The notes beneath the pieces are model-generated. The model did not search any database. It saw only the letters and a program-made list of their open reading frames with translations, and had not been told where the DNA came from. Below, in pieces: positions 19,001 through 27,503 of a stretch of DNA of 64,000 nucleotides; the stretch's first letter is position 1, and every line of letters starts with the position of its first letter. Source of the DNA: Blastocatellia bacterium (GTDB lineage Bacteria > Acidobacteriota > Blastocatellia > UBA7656); assembly GCA_035275065.1 (NCBI GenBank), contig DATENM010000153.1, positions 62,001-126,000 of the forward strand. Reading direction: 5' to 3'. Both the position numbers and the translations under genes were made by a program.

Positions 19001-19104
19001 AAAGAAGTGATGAGTGATGAGTAGAAAGTGATGAGTAAGAGGACGGCGCGCTGAACGCCTGGCTCCTCTCACTCATCACTCATCACTTCCTACTCATCAC
19101 TTTT
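18999..19104. repeat. Intergenic inverted repeat (word GTGATGA)
   Basis: The left arm (about 18999-19041) and right arm (about 19064-19104) are both tandem runs of AGTGATGAGT variants in opposite sense. It begins at the stop of the synthase gene and its right arm touches the stop of the cupin gene. Confidence 0.85.
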
Positions 19105-19441
19105 ATTCGTCGCGCCCGTGAACTTGTGCCGGCGGCGCGGTCGCTTCGATGGCGGTGAAAGGTTCAAGTATCTTGTAGGTGTGGCGCGCCCCCCTCGGCA
19201 CCAGCCACGAATCGCCCGCCTCCAGCAGAATCCGCTGCCCTTCGAGCAACAGCTCGGCGCGGCCTCGGATGACATAGCCGACGGTTTCATAGTCGCGCGT
19301 GGCTTCGGGCTTATCGTCGGTCGGCGGCTCGTTTTCCCAGAGCCGCATCGAAACCTGCTTACCCGACACCAGATATTTCTGCCCTTCCTCGCCCTTCGGC
19401 GAATGCGCCGATTGCACCTTCTTCACACTGGTATCACCCAT
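19103..19441 (-). CDS. Small cupin-domain protein
   Basis: 112 residues forming one conserved cupin barrel: GYVIRGRAELLLEGQRILLEAGDSWLVPRGARHTYKI contains the glycine-rich turns and a His in the second motif. The first metal-binding motif is poor: the usual G-x5-H-x-H is replaced by RDYETVGYVIRG, so metal binding is doubtful. The ribosome site GGAGGAAATCAG precedes ATG 19441. It follows the DUF2231 gene by 27 bases on the same strand. A sensory or sugar/small-molecule binding role is possible; no reaction can be assigned. Confidence 0.8.
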   Translation of the reverse strand: MGDTSVKKVQSAHSPKGEEGQKYLVSGKQVSMRLWENEPPTDDKPEATRDYETVGYVIRGRAELLLEGQRILLEAGDSWLVPRGARHTYKILEPFTAIEATAPPAQVHGRDE

Positions 19442-19468
19442 TCTGATTTCCTCCTAAGAAAGTTTGGC

Positions 19469-19960
19469 TCACGCGGCGCGGCGCGGATAACGCGCGTCGT
19501 CGCCGGCCTCGCCTGGCATTTCAACGCCGACGTGATGTTTGTAGACCAGCTCGCCGCCAAGCCAGCCCGACACCCCGATCAATAGAAAGCCGAAGGCCGA
19601 TAACAGCACAGGTATCGTCAGGCTGCCGTTAACCATGCGCGAGCCGCTCGCCGTCCGCAGGTAGAAGCTTGCGGCAAACGACAGCAGCGCGGTGACGTTG
19701 AAGCGCGCATGCCATGCGGCAATGCTTGAAACCTTGCGGTCACGGATCGAGAAATAGTCGGCAATGCCTGGTATCGCCGCCAGCAGGCCGCCGACCAGGC
19801 CGCCCGCAAGCGTGTAGAACGCCACGTTCACCCAGACGTAATCGTGATTGCCGAAGTAATAGATCAAGTCGGCAATCAGCGAAAATGTCCAGAGCGCGAA
19901 TGGGAATGGAATGATCATCGGGTGGATCGGATGACCAAATATTCGTGCCGGTGTTTTCAT
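19469..19960 (-). CDS. DUF2231 membrane protein
   Basis: 163 residues from ATG 19960, preceded by AAGGAGGAAGTTGTT, which decides the start over one 20 codons upstream. The signature IFGHPIHPMIIPFPFALW and AIPGIADYFSIRDRKVSSIAAWHA are typical of DUF2231. Four membrane helices are visible. Family members are inner-membrane proteins, some linked to redox or haem-like cofactors through histidines, but the function is not established. Probably first gene of a two-gene unit with the cupin. Confidence 0.85.
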   Translation of the reverse strand: MKTPARIFGHPIHPMIIPFPFALWTFSLIADLIYYFGNHDYVWVNVAFYTLAGGLVGGLLAAIPGIADYFSIRDRKVSSIAAWHARFNVTALLSFAASFYLRTASGSRMVNGSLTIPVLLSAFGFLLIGVSGWLGGELVYKHHVGVEMPGEAGDDARYPRRAA

Positions 19961-20403
19961 AACAACTTCCTCCTTAAAGACTGGCCGCTCGTCTTTGTGT
20001 AGGGTGGCTCGGCGGGTCAAGGGGAGATTATCAGGACTGACTCAATACTATACCCGCTGAATGTTCGGTTGCCATACGCGGCCACGCGCGCGGAGACTAG
20101 CGCGGACCTTCGCCGCTTGCACAAACAGCTAAGGCCCACCGATTTGCCAAACATCGAACCGCACAGTGTTTTATTGCAACCGCTGCGCCAGCCGCTTGCG
20201 GATTAGCAGGAGCGAATGAGAATCAAGATGAGCAGCAGCGCAAGCAAGGCGAGCGCGCCGATTTGCTGCGAGCGTGTGAGGGCCATAGAAAGTAAAAAGT
20301 AAAAAGGCAAAAGGCAAAAGTAAGGCAAGGAAATGAATGGCTAACGTCTGCCTATCTGTTGATCCGGCTCCGCACTTTTTACTTTTACCTTTTTACTTTT
20401 GCC
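19961..20403. other. Spacer upstream of DUF2231 and downstream of pepA
   Basis: It holds a possible 27-residue membrane microprotein (20203-20286, minus) and an inverted repeat (20288-20404). No RNA gene was recognised. Confidence 0.5.
20203..20286 (-). CDS. Possible 27-residue single-helix membrane microprotein
   Basis: ATG 20286 to TAA 20203 encodes MALTRSQQIGALALLALL, continuing with an Ile/Leu run and ending RSC. This is a polar N-terminus, one hydrophobic helix and a short basic end. Third codon positions are mostly G or C, like real genes around it. There is no Shine-Dalgarno sequence; the start lies directly beside an inverted repeat. It may be a real leaderless or weakly translated microprotein, or chance. 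Confidence 0.35.
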   Translation of the reverse strand: MALTRSQQIGALALLALLLILILIRSC

Positions 20404-20404
20404 T
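20288..20404. repeat. Intergenic inverted repeat (words AAAGTAAA and AAGGCAAA)
   Basis: The left arm (about 20288-20331) is AAAGTAAAAAG, AAGGCAAAAGG in tandem; the right arm (20375-20404) is the complementary run and ends at the pepA stop codon. Confidence 0.8.
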
Positions 20405-21909
20405 TATTTCGCGGCGTGGTTGCAGATGTAATTGATCAGTGTGCGAATGGCGACGCCCGTCGGGCCTTTCGCCATGTGCGCCTTGCGCTCGTTCTCCCAG
20501 GCGGTGCCGGCGATGTCGAGATGCACCCACGGCGTGTCGTCGGCGAACTCGCGCAAAAACCATGCGGCAGTGATGGTGCCGGCGTAACGGCCCGACGAGT
20601 TTTTGATGTCGGCGATGTCGCTCTTGATCATGTCGCGGTAATCGTCGTCCATCGGCAGTTGCCAGAAGCGCTCGCCGGCTTCACGGGCAGCGCCGCGCAA
20701 TTCATCCACGAACGCCTGGTCATTGGTGAGCGCCGCTACATTGATCGGGCCGAGAGCAATGGCTACCGCGCCGGTGAGCGTCGCCATGTCAATGATGCGC
20801 GTCGCGCCGAGCTTGCGCGCGTAGCTGATGGCGTCGGCCAGAATCAGGCGGCCTTCGGCGTCGGTGTTGATCACTTCGATGGTTTTGCCGCTCATCGCCC
20901 GCAGCACATCGCCCGGCTTATAGGCGCGGCCCGAAGGCATGTTCTCGGTCGCCGGCATGACGCCGATGACATTGACGCGCGGCTTCAGCTGCGCCAGCGC
21001 CCGCATGACGGCCAGCGTCGCCGCCGCCCCGGACATGTCGTACTTCATCTTCTCCATGCCTTCGGCGGGTTTGATCGAGATGCCGCCCGAATCGAAGGTG
21101 ATGCCTTTGCCGACGACCGCGATGACGTCAGCGTCGTTGCCCATCGGCTCTGACTCGTCGGGCGTGTAGCGCAAGACGATGAGCTTCGCCGGCTCGTCCG
21201 AGCCGCGCGCCACGCCCAGTAGCGCGCCCATCCCCAGCTCTTTCATGCGCGATTCGTCCAGCACATCGATGTCGAGACCAAAGCGCGTCGCCACTTCTTT
21301 GGCGCGCTCGGCAAGCTCCGACGGCGTCAGCACCGAGCTCGGCTCGTTCGACAGCTCACGCGCCATGTTGACGGCTTCGGCGATGACGCGCCCGCGCTCG
21401 ACGCCCGCGGCCAGCTCGGCTTCATTGCCCGGCGCGGCGGCCAGCAAGATCAATTCGTCAATGCGGCGCTCTTCCTTATTCTGCGTCTTGTACATATCCG
21501 GCTCGAAGAGCCCGAGGATCGCGCCTTCCGTGGCGGCCTGCACGGCCTTGCCGAGGTCGAGCTGCGAGCGCCGCAAGATAGCCATCGAGCGCGCCCCTTT
21601 GCCGCGCAGAAAGCGCGCCGCCGAACCGGCCATTTTGCGTATCGTGTCGAGCGAGTATTCTTCGCGCTTGCCGCCGCCGACCAGTAGCAGCCGCCGGGCG
21701 CGAATGTTACCGGGCCGGTAAACATAAACCATGTCGCCCTGCTTGCCGCGCATCTCGTCGGAGCCGAGCATCTCGCTGATGATGCCGCCGGTGCGCTCAT
21801 CGAGCTCTTTGAGCGCGCCGTCCGCCGCCGTTTCACCTTCGTAGATCGTCACCACCAGCGCGTCGGCGTCGATCTCGTAAAATTTTGCATGATCCGCTTT
21901 GACTTCCAT
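20404..21909 (-). CDS. pepA: Leucyl aminopeptidase (M17)
   Basis: 501 residues, normal length. The N-terminal macro-like domain runs to about 165; the catalytic domain follows. Metal and catalytic motifs are visible: VGKGITFDSGGISIKPA, MKYDMSGAAA, and the family signature NTDAEGRLILADAISYA. It removes N-terminal residues from peptides using two metal ions, as a cytoplasmic hexamer. Some relatives also bind DNA; nothing here shows that. Divergent or co-oriented partners are absent: smpB lies upstream on the same strand behind an inverted repeat. Confidence 0.95.
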   Translation of the reverse strand: MEVKADHAKFYEIDADALVVTIYEGETAADGALKELDERTGGIISEMLGSDEMRGKQGDMVYVYRPGNIRARRLLLVGGGKREEYSLDTIRKMAGSAARFLRGKGARSMAILRRSQLDLGKAVQAATEGAILGLFEPDMYKTQNKEERRIDELILLAAAPGNEAELAAGVERGRVIAEAVNMARELSNEPSSVLTPSELAERAKEVATRFGLDIDVLDESRMKELGMGALLGVARGSDEPAKLIVLRYTPDESEPMGNDADVIAVVGKGITFDSGGISIKPAEGMEKMKYDMSGAAATLAVMRALAQLKPRVNVIGVMPATENMPSGRAYKPGDVLRAMSGKTIEVINTDAEGRLILADAISYARKLGATRIIDMATLTGAVAIALGPINVAALTNDQAFVDELRGAAREAGERFWQLPMDDDYRDMIKSDIADIKNSSGRYAGTITAAWFLREFADDTPWVHLDIAGTAWENERKAHMAKGPTGVAIRTLINYICNHAAK

Positions 21910-21918
21910 CCGTTCTCC

Positions 21919-22018
21919 ATTTTGGATTTTAGATTTTAGATTTTAGATTAAGGGACAGACAGGATCGTTTGATGCTTTGATCTGCGAATCCAAAATCTAA
22001 AATCCAAAATCCAAAATC
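21919..22018. repeat. Intergenic inverted repeat (word GGATTTTAGA)
   Basis: The left arm 21919-21949 has tandem TTTTGGA/TTTTAGA; the right arm 21987-22018 has AATCCAAA/AATCTAAA. It fills the gap between smpB and pepA and overlaps the smpB stop by two bases. Confidence 0.85.
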
Positions 22019-22475
22019 ACCGGTTCCTTTGTTTCAACATAGCACGCGCTTCGCGGTCGGCTTCGCGGCGGCGCTCGGTTTCTCGCTTGTCGTAGAGTTT
22101 CTTGCCTTTGGCAATCGCCAGCTCGACTTTAACGCGCCCGTTCTTGAAATACATCTTCGTCGGCACCAGGGTCAGCCCCTTCTCCTGCGCCTTGCCGGCC
22201 AGCCGATGAATCTCGGCTTTGTGCAGCAGGAGCTTGCGGGTGCGCCTCGGCTCGTGATTATCGCGGTGGCCGTGACTGTAAGGGCTGATGTGCGCGTTGA
22301 AGAGCCAGGCTTCGCCGTCGCGTATCTGCCCGTAACTGTCTTTGAGATTGCAGCGGCCTTCGCGAATCGATTTCACTTCTGTGCCGGTGAGCGCGATGCC
22401 GCACTCATGCGTTTCGAGGATGTGATAATTATGGTAGGCCTCGCGGTTCGTCGCGACGACTTTATCAGTTGACAT
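22017..22475 (-). CDS. smpB: tmRNA-binding protein SmpB
   Basis: 152 residues from MSTDKVVATNREAYHNYHI; an upstream in-frame extension lacks family similarity. Landmarks: HILETHECGIALTGTEVKSIREGRCNLKDSYG, GEAWLFNAHISPY, then RKLLLHKAEI and the lysine-rich C-terminal tail KGKKLYDKRE. It binds tmRNA and brings it to stalled ribosomes. Its ssrA partner gene is not in the window. The start is opposite the ThiF/MoeB gene, giving a divergent pair. Confidence 0.96.
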   Translation of the reverse strand: MSTDKVVATNREAYHNYHILETHECGIALTGTEVKSIREGRCNLKDSYGQIRDGEAWLFNAHISPYSHGHRDNHEPRRTRKLLLHKAEIHRLAGKAQEKGLTLVPTKMYFKNGRVKVELAIAKGKKLYDKRETERRREADREARAMLKQRNR

Positions 22476-22611
22476 ATGACTACGAAGCGCCCGGCGGCTC
22501 CGGCATGCGCTCGGTACGGCTAAGAATATATCCGATGCGCAAATCCCGCGCAACACAAGTGGCCGCTGACTACCGGCGGCCGGCTTGCTCGTGTAGAATT
22601 GCGGTGAAGCT

Positions 22612-23643
22612 ATGAAGACCGATGATCGTTATTCGCGGCAGCGGTTGTTTGCGCCCATCGGCGAAGCCGGCCAGGCGCGGCTCGCCGGCGCGCGCGTCGT
22701 CATCATTGGCTGCGGCGCGCTCGGCGCTATGCAGGCAGAGACCCTCTGCCGCGCCGGCGTAGGCCATCTGACACTCGTTGACCGCGACTTCGTTGAAGAA
22801 TCGAACCTGCAACGGCAGATCATGTTCGAGGAAGCCGACGCCCGCGAGCGCTTGCCGAAAGCCGTCGCCGCCGCGCGCCGCATCAGCCGTGTTAATTCAG
22901 ATGTTGGCGTCGAGCCCATCGTCGCCGATGTGAATTTCGAGAACATCGAAGAGATCATCGCCGGCGCTGACCTGGTCATTGATGGCACGGACAACTTCGA
23001 GACGCGGTACCTGATTAACGACGCCTGCGTGAAGACCGCGACGCCGTGGATATATGGCGCGGCGGTCGGCTCGTACGGCTTGACGATGACCATTCTTCCG
23101 GGCGAAACGCCTTGCTTGCGCTGCGTGCTTGAAGCGATGCCCGCACCCGGATCGGGGCCGACCTGCGATACGGCGGGCGTCATCTTGCCGATCATCGCGA
23201 CGATTGCGGCGATCCAATGCGCTGAAGCCATGAAGCTGTTGACCGGCCAGCGCGAGCAACTGCATGGCGCGCTGGTTCGCATAGATGTTTGGGATTTGCA
23301 GATCAACCGGCTGCGTCTCGACGGCTACGGCGAGCGCGATGCCTGTCCGGCGTGCGGCCAACGCGAGTTCGAGTTTCTGAGAGGCGCGGGCCGTCAGGTG
23401 ACGACGACCCTCTGTGGTCGCAACGCCGTGCAGATCGGGCGCTCGGGCGCGACCTCCGTAGATTTCGTACAGCTCGCCGCGCGCCTCAAGTCTGCCGGTG
23501 ACGTAGCGTATAACGATTTCCTGTTGCGCTTTCGCGTTGACGATTACGACATCACTGTCTTCCGCGACGCGCGCAGCATCATTCGCGGCACCGACGACGC
23601 CGCCATCGCGCGCAGCCTGTACGCGCGCTACATCGGAGCCTGA
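22612..23643 (+). CDS. ThiF/MoeB-family E1-like adenylyltransferase
   Basis: 343 residues. ATP-binding GxGxxG at G33-CGAL-G38, DRDFVEESNLQRQ (adenylation Arg/Gln), zinc cysteine pairs C168-x2-C171 and C245-x2-C248, and the catalytic Cys185 in GPTCDTAG. It adenylates the C-terminal glycine of a ubiquitin-like sulfur carrier (ThiS or MoaD) for thiamine or molybdopterin synthesis. The C-terminal part (about 255-343) is not a rhodanese; it looks like a small beta-grasp-like or degenerate domain. No thi or moa genes adjoin, so the pathway cannot be decided. Confidence 0.9.
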   Translation: MKTDDRYSRQRLFAPIGEAGQARLAGARVVIIGCGALGAMQAETLCRAGVGHLTLVDRDFVEESNLQRQIMFEEADARERLPKAVAAARRISRVNSDVGVEPIVADVNFENIEEIIAGADLVIDGTDNFETRYLINDACVKTATPWIYGAAVGSYGLTMTILPGETPCLRCVLEAMPAPGSGPTCDTAGVILPIIATIAAIQCAEAMKLLTGQREQLHGALVRIDVWDLQINRLRLDGYGERDACPACGQREFEFLRGAGRQVTTTLCGRNAVQIGRSGATSVDFVQLAARLKSAGDVAYNDFLLRFRVDDYDITVFRDARSIIRGTDDAAIARSLYARYIGA

Positions 23644-23648
23644 AGAGG

Positions 23649-23748
23649 GTGACAAGTGACAAGTGACAAGTGACAAGAGAAGGTGACCGCATATCCGGGC
23701 AGCCCGCTGCGCCGTCGGGGTTTTTCTTGTCACTTGTCACTTGTCACT
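23649..23748. repeat. Intergenic inverted repeat (word GTGACAA)
   Basis: Four tandem GTGACAA units at 23649-23677 face about three complementary TTGTCAC units at 23724-23748. It fills the gap between the ThiF/MoeB gene and the next gene. Confidence 0.88.
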
Positions 23749-23761
23749 CATTGCTAACGCT

Positions 23762-24427
23762 ATGCAAGCAAGCGTAGAAATTCTCAGCGCCCAGGCCGGT
23801 GAAGCCTACGAGCGCGACTTTCTTGGCGAGGCCGAGGTCCTTGTGCGGCGCGAAGGTCACAGCCGCGCCCGGCATCTGTTCACGGTCAATGGCCGGACCA
23901 TCGCCCGGCTACGCTGGCGCGGCCAGCGGCGTGCCGTCTATGAAGCCGAAGGATTGCGCTTCTACATCGATGTCGGGGCGTTGGATAAAAAGATCGCGCT
24001 GACTTCGGAAGACGGCGGCGAATCAGTTCTCGTCGAACGCTCGCGCGCCAACCCGCACCGCGCCGGCTTGCGCGTCGAGATGGCCGAAGGCGACAACTTC
24101 CGCCTGCTGCGCGCCCGCGACAGCCGCTTGCGCTCGGCCTATTCCTTCTCGATCAACAAGCCATTCTATGCGTCAACGCTGATGGTCTTTCACTTTGACG
24201 CGAGCCGCCGCATGCAGACGACGGCGCGCATCGAGGTTAAGCCCGTCATGAAATGGGAGGCGCGCTTCGTTCACCGTCTGCTGGCGCTCGTCGTCTGCCG
24301 CATCATCCTGGAGCGCCGGCACTCAGGCACTCAACCGCGACGCGGCAAGGAGCGACTTGGAGACGCAGAGACGCGTGGACACGGCGACCGCAGATACGGC
24401 AAACTTGGTTCAAGACGCTCGCGATGA
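23762..24427 (+). CDS. Hypothetical protein with a repeat-derived C-terminal tail
   Basis: 221 residues from ATG 23762 (MQASVEILSAQAGEAYERDF). Residues 1-180 alternate short strands (RHLFTVNGRTIARLRW, GLRFYIDVG, YSFSINKPFYASTLMVFHF) and could form a beta-barrel, perhaps distantly like LURP/Tubby folds, but this is not certain. The last 40 residues (from about LERRHSG) are Arg/Gly-rich and run through a degenerate tandem repeat of GAGACGC type, so the original stop codon may have been lost. A short hydrophobic helix (LLALVVCRIIL) precedes the tail. No family recognised. Confidence 0.65.
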   Translation: MQASVEILSAQAGEAYERDFLGEAEVLVRREGHSRARHLFTVNGRTIARLRWRGQRRAVYEAEGLRFYIDVGALDKKIALTSEDGGESVLVERSRANPHRAGLRVEMAEGDNFRLLRARDSRLRSAYSFSINKPFYASTLMVFHFDASRRMQTTARIEVKPVMKWEARFVHRLLALVVCRIILERRHSGTQPRRGKERLGDAETRGHGDRRYGKLGSRRSR

Positions 24428-24500
24428 GCGACGCCTCTCAGGCCGCTTTCCCTGTCACCGCGTCGCCCGGTCGCCCTGGTCCCCGCGTCGCTTTAGTCCT
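24355..24500. repeat. Degenerate inverted repeat overlapping a gene end
   Basis: Left part GGAGACGCAGAGACGCG with CACGGCGACCG (24359-24392); right part GTCACCGCGTCGCCCGG with TCGCCCTGGTCCCCGCG (24455-24490). The words are related to the CAGAGAC repeats at 31964 and 56839 but eroded. Confidence 0.45.
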
Positions 24501-24570
24501 TCATCCTGCCGGCGCTTCGTGGTAGACTCTCACTGCTCATCAAACGGAAATCATTTAACGAGGAGAGAGT

Positions 24571-25113
24571 ATGTCAGCGATGAAACCGGCGATTGGACGC
24601 ACAAGTCGTATTGTGCCGGCGGTCTTGATTCTCGCTCTAGTGATGGCGCTCGCCGGCTGCAACTCTGAGGAGAGCAGCAAGCGCAGCAGCACCGCCAAGC
24701 TGGTCGTGCAGCCCGTTGCCGTCAACAGCATTGCGCAGAGCCTTGAGCAGATGAAGGGCAAAGTCGTCGTCCTCGACCTGTGGGCGACATGGTGCGGCCC
24801 CTGCCGCATGGAGATTCCCAGCTTCATCAAGCTTCAGGAGAAGTACAAGGCGCAGGGGTTGGAAATCGTCGGCGTGTCGCTCGATCCGATCACCCGCGGA
24901 GGCAATGCCGAGATGGTCGGAAAGTTCGCGCAGGATAACAACATCAACTATACGATCTGGCTGGTCAACAACCCCTCGGCGCTTGCGAACTATCCGGCTG
25001 GCCAGGGCATCCCGACCACTTACGTCATCGGGCGCGATGGCCGCATCGTCAAACAATACGTCGGCGTGCAGCCGGAAAACGTCTTTGAAAGCGACATCAA
25101 ATCGTTGCTCTAA
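24571..25113 (+). CDS. TlpA-like thioredoxin-fold lipoprotein
   Basis: 180 residues. A lipoprotein signal peptide with lipobox LAGC gives lipid-modified Cys30, followed by a Ser/Lys-rich linker. The thioredoxin-like domain begins near residue 60 with the redox motif Cys75-Gly-Pro-Cys78 in LWATWCGPCRMEIP, and has the cis-Pro region QGIPTTYVIGRDG. It probably reduces disulfides in the periplasm, for example during cytochrome c maturation or protein repair. GAGGAGAGAGT precedes the ATG. A possible terminator follows at 25123. Confidence 0.92.
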   Translation: MSAMKPAIGRTSRIVPAVLILALVMALAGCNSEESSKRSSTAKLVVQPVAVNSIAQSLEQMKGKVVVLDLWATWCGPCRMEIPSFIKLQEKYKAQGLEIVGVSLDPITRGGNAEMVGKFAQDNNINYTIWLVNNPSALANYPAGQGIPTTYVIGRDGRIVKQYVGVQPENVFESDIKSLL

Positions 25114-25122
25114 AGCACGGGC

Positions 25123-25142
25123 GGCGGCGGCCCGTCGCCGCC
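25123..25142 (+). terminator. Possible terminator after the TlpA-like gene
   Basis: GGCGGCG (25123-25129) pairs with CGCCGCC (25136-25142), followed by TGTCTTCGTTTCTG. The T-tract is weak, so this is tentative. Confidence 0.4.
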
Positions 25143-25344
25143 TGTCTTCGTTTCTGTGATTGATTTAACTATTTGATTCGCGCTCACGGCGCTCAAGGCT
25201 TACGCCCAGGGCTCAACTGGCGGGCGGCCTGGCCGCGAGCAGCGCAAACAACTGGCGCAGGCGGGCGAAGCAAAGTTTGAGCGCGGCTTTCAACCTCATC
25301 CTCACTTGATTCTACTCGCCGCCGGCCCGCGCCGAAAGCCGACC

Positions 25345-26232
25345 ATGAAACCCATCACCGAACAGGCGAACCCGCGAACCCGCGATATTGATCGCCGCCC
25401 GACCCTTGAAATCGTCACCCTGATTAACAACGAAGACCGCACCGTCGCTGACGCCGTGGCGCTGGTCTTGCCGCAAGTCGCCGAGGCCGTCGAGCGCATC
25501 GTCGAGCGACTGAGCAACGGCGGCCATCTGTTTTACATCGGCACAGGCACCAGCGGGCGGCTCGGCGTGCTCGACGCTTCGGAATGCCCGCCGACTTACG
25601 GCGTGCCGAGTGCCCTCGTGCGCGGCATCATCGCCGGCGGCGTCGAAGCGTTATACAAAGCAGTCGAGGCCGCCGAAGATGACCCCGCGCAGGCGGCGCG
25701 CGACCTTGACGCCGCCGGCTTGACGCCGCGCGACGCGGTTGTCGGCATCTCGGCCAGCGGCAATACGCCTTATACGCTCGGCGCGCTAAGACACGCGAAA
25801 GCGCTTGGCGCGGCGGCCATCGCCATCACCAGCAATCCTGAATCGGCGATGGCGGCAGCGGCAGACGTTAGTATCGCGCCGGTCGTCGGCCCCGAAGTCA
25901 TCGCCGGCTCATCGCGCATGAAATCCGGCACGGCGCAAAAGCTGATCTTGAATATGCTGTCAACGGCGACGATGATTCGCCTCGGGCTGGTCTACGGCAA
26001 CCTGATGTCGAACCTGCAACCGAACAACGCCAAGCTCGTGCGCCGCGCCTGCGGCATCCTTGCCGAAGAGACCGGCCTGAGCAATGAGGCGGCGGCGCGG
26101 CTATTCGAAGAGGCGGGCCGTGACCTGCGCCTCGCCTTTGTGATGGCGGCCACACACCTGCCGCGCACTGAAGCCGAATCGTTGTTGCGAGCGCACGGCA
26201 ATTCGGTGCGGCGGGCGATTGACAGCCTGTAG
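25345..26232 (+). CDS. murQ: N-acetylmuramic acid 6-phosphate etherase
   Basis: 295 residues from ATG 25345 (MKPITEQANPRTRDID). SIS-type sugar-phosphate fold with FYIGTGTSGRLGVLDASE, containing the catalytic Glu80 in ASECPPT, and the family signature GPEVIAGSSRMKSGTAQK. It removes the lactyl ether from MurNAc 6-phosphate to give GlcNAc 6-phosphate and lactate. nagA follows 59 bases later and takes the product to glucosamine 6-phosphate, so the pair forms a peptidoglycan-recycling or MurNAc-catabolic unit. No sugar kinase or transporter is next to it. Confidence 0.95.
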   Translation: MKPITEQANPRTRDIDRRPTLEIVTLINNEDRTVADAVALVLPQVAEAVERIVERLSNGGHLFYIGTGTSGRLGVLDASECPPTYGVPSALVRGIIAGGVEALYKAVEAAEDDPAQAARDLDAAGLTPRDAVVGISASGNTPYTLGALRHAKALGAAAIAITSNPESAMAAAADVSIAPVVGPEVIAGSSRMKSGTAQKLILNMLSTATMIRLGLVYGNLMSNLQPNNAKLVRRACGILAEETGLSNEAAARLFEEAGRDLRLAFVMAATHLPRTEAESLLRAHGNSVRRAIDSL

Positions 26233-26239
26233 CCATTTT

Positions 26240-26276
26240 CCCCTGTGGCGCAAGCTGTTAGCTTGCGCCACAGGGG
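26240..26276. repeat. Perfect 17-bp hairpin between murQ and nagA
   Basis: CCCCTGTGGCGCAAGCT (26240-26256) and its exact complement (26260-26276) around a GTT loop. There is no T-tract, so it is not a standard terminator; it could be an attenuator, an mRNA stabiliser or a dispersed repeat. Confidence 0.8.
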
Positions 26277-26291
26277 CGACCTGATTCAGCG

Positions 26292-27503
26292 ATGGGCCAT
26301 CTTCTTCACAACGCCAGATTGATTCTCGACGGCGGCATCCAACCCGGCGGCGTAGTCATCCGCGAAGGCCGCATCGCCGAGGTCTTTACCGCCGAGCGCG
26401 CGCCGACAGGTTTCAGCGCCACCGAAGCGATTGACCTGCGCGGCGCGCATCTCGCGCCGGGCCTGATCGATATTCACATTCACGGCTCGGCGGGCGTTGA
26501 CGTGCAGGCGGCCGGCGGCGAGCAGTTGCGGGCGCTGTCCGATTTCTTGCTTGCGGAAGGCGTGACCGGCTACTTCGCCACCTTCGTTCCGACTGACGAG
26601 CGCGGTTACCAAGAAGCGATGGTTGCCATCGAATCGTTCATCGCCGCGCAGCGCGAAGCCGAAGCAAGCGGCCAGGCGCGCGGCGCTCGACTGCTGGGCA
26701 TTCACTTCGAAGGACCGTTCGTCAGTCGCAATCGTTGTGGGGCGCTGAAGACGGCGCATTTTCGCACCTACGACGGCGACCCGCGCTCGATTCAAATATT
26801 CACCGGCAGTGGTGAAAGTAATTTAGCCTACCCGCGCCTGATGACGCTCGCGCCTGAGATCAGCGGCGGCCTTGAGCTAATACGCGTCCTGTCCGCCGCG
26901 GGCGTGCGTCCGTTCATCGGCCACACAGACGCCGATCTGGAAACCCTCGATGCGGCGCTGGCGGCGGGCGCGCGGCACATCACGCATTTCCCGAACGCGC
27001 TTGCGCCGCTGCACCATCGCAAGCCGGGCACGATTGCATGGGGATTGCTGCGCGACGACGTGACCATCGATTGCATCGCCGACTTTCATCACGTCCACCC
27101 TTTGATGTTGAGCTTGATGGCGAAAGCGAAGACCCCATCGCGTATGGCGCTGATCAGCGATGCGATTCAGCCGGCGGGGCTCGGCGACGGCACCTTTAAA
27201 GTGTGGGACACCGAGATTGCGGTAAAGGACGGATTGACGGCGCTGGTCGAAGGGCCGGGCGCGGGAACGATTGCCGGCTCGGTCATCACGATGCGCGAAG
27301 CCCTGCGCAACATCACGCGAACCGGGGTGACGCTCGCCGATGCGGTGCGCATGGCGTCAGCGGTTCCCGCACGCGCTGCCGGCCTCGGCGGTAATTATGG
27401 ATTGCTCGAAGCCGGTAGCCGCGCCGACTTGATCGCATTCGATGACGACTTCAACGTGCAAGCCGCGCTGGTCAGCGGCACGGTCGCTTTCGATAATCGC
27501 TAG
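26292..27503 (+). CDS. nagA: N-acetylglucosamine-6-phosphate deacetylase
   Basis: 403 residues, amidohydrolase fold. Metal and catalytic motifs: LAPGLIDIHIHGSAG (His62, His64), HFEGPFVS with the metal Glu, IGHTDA, HFPNALAPLHHR, and the catalytic Asp in ISDAIQPAG. It removes the acetyl group from GlcNAc 6-phosphate. It is paired with murQ upstream and probably translated from the same message unless the intervening hairpin uncouples them. Confidence 0.95.
   Translation: MGHLLHNARLILDGGIQPGGVVIREGRIAEVFTAERAPTGFSATEAIDLRGAHLAPGLIDIHIHGSAGVDVQAAGGEQLRALSDFLLAEGVTGYFATFVPTDERGYQEAMVAIESFIAAQREAEASGQARGARLLGIHFEGPFVSRNRCGALKTAHFRTYDGDPRSIQIFTGSGESNLAYPRLMTLAPEISGGLELIRVLSAAGVRPFIGHTDADLETLDAALAAGARHITHFPNALAPLHHRKPGTIAWGLLRDDVTIDCIADFHHVHPLMLSLMAKAKTPSRMALISDAIQPAGLGDGTFKVWDTEIAVKDGLTALVEGPGAGTIAGSVITMREALRNITRTGVTLADAVRMASAVPARAAGLGGNYGLLEAGSRADLIAFDDDFNVQAALVSGTVAFDNR

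Noticed and set aside
22612..23643. Rhodanese domain at the C-terminus of the ThiF/MoeB protein
   Set aside because: The active-site Cys loop of rhodaneses is missing; the region is too short and reads differently.
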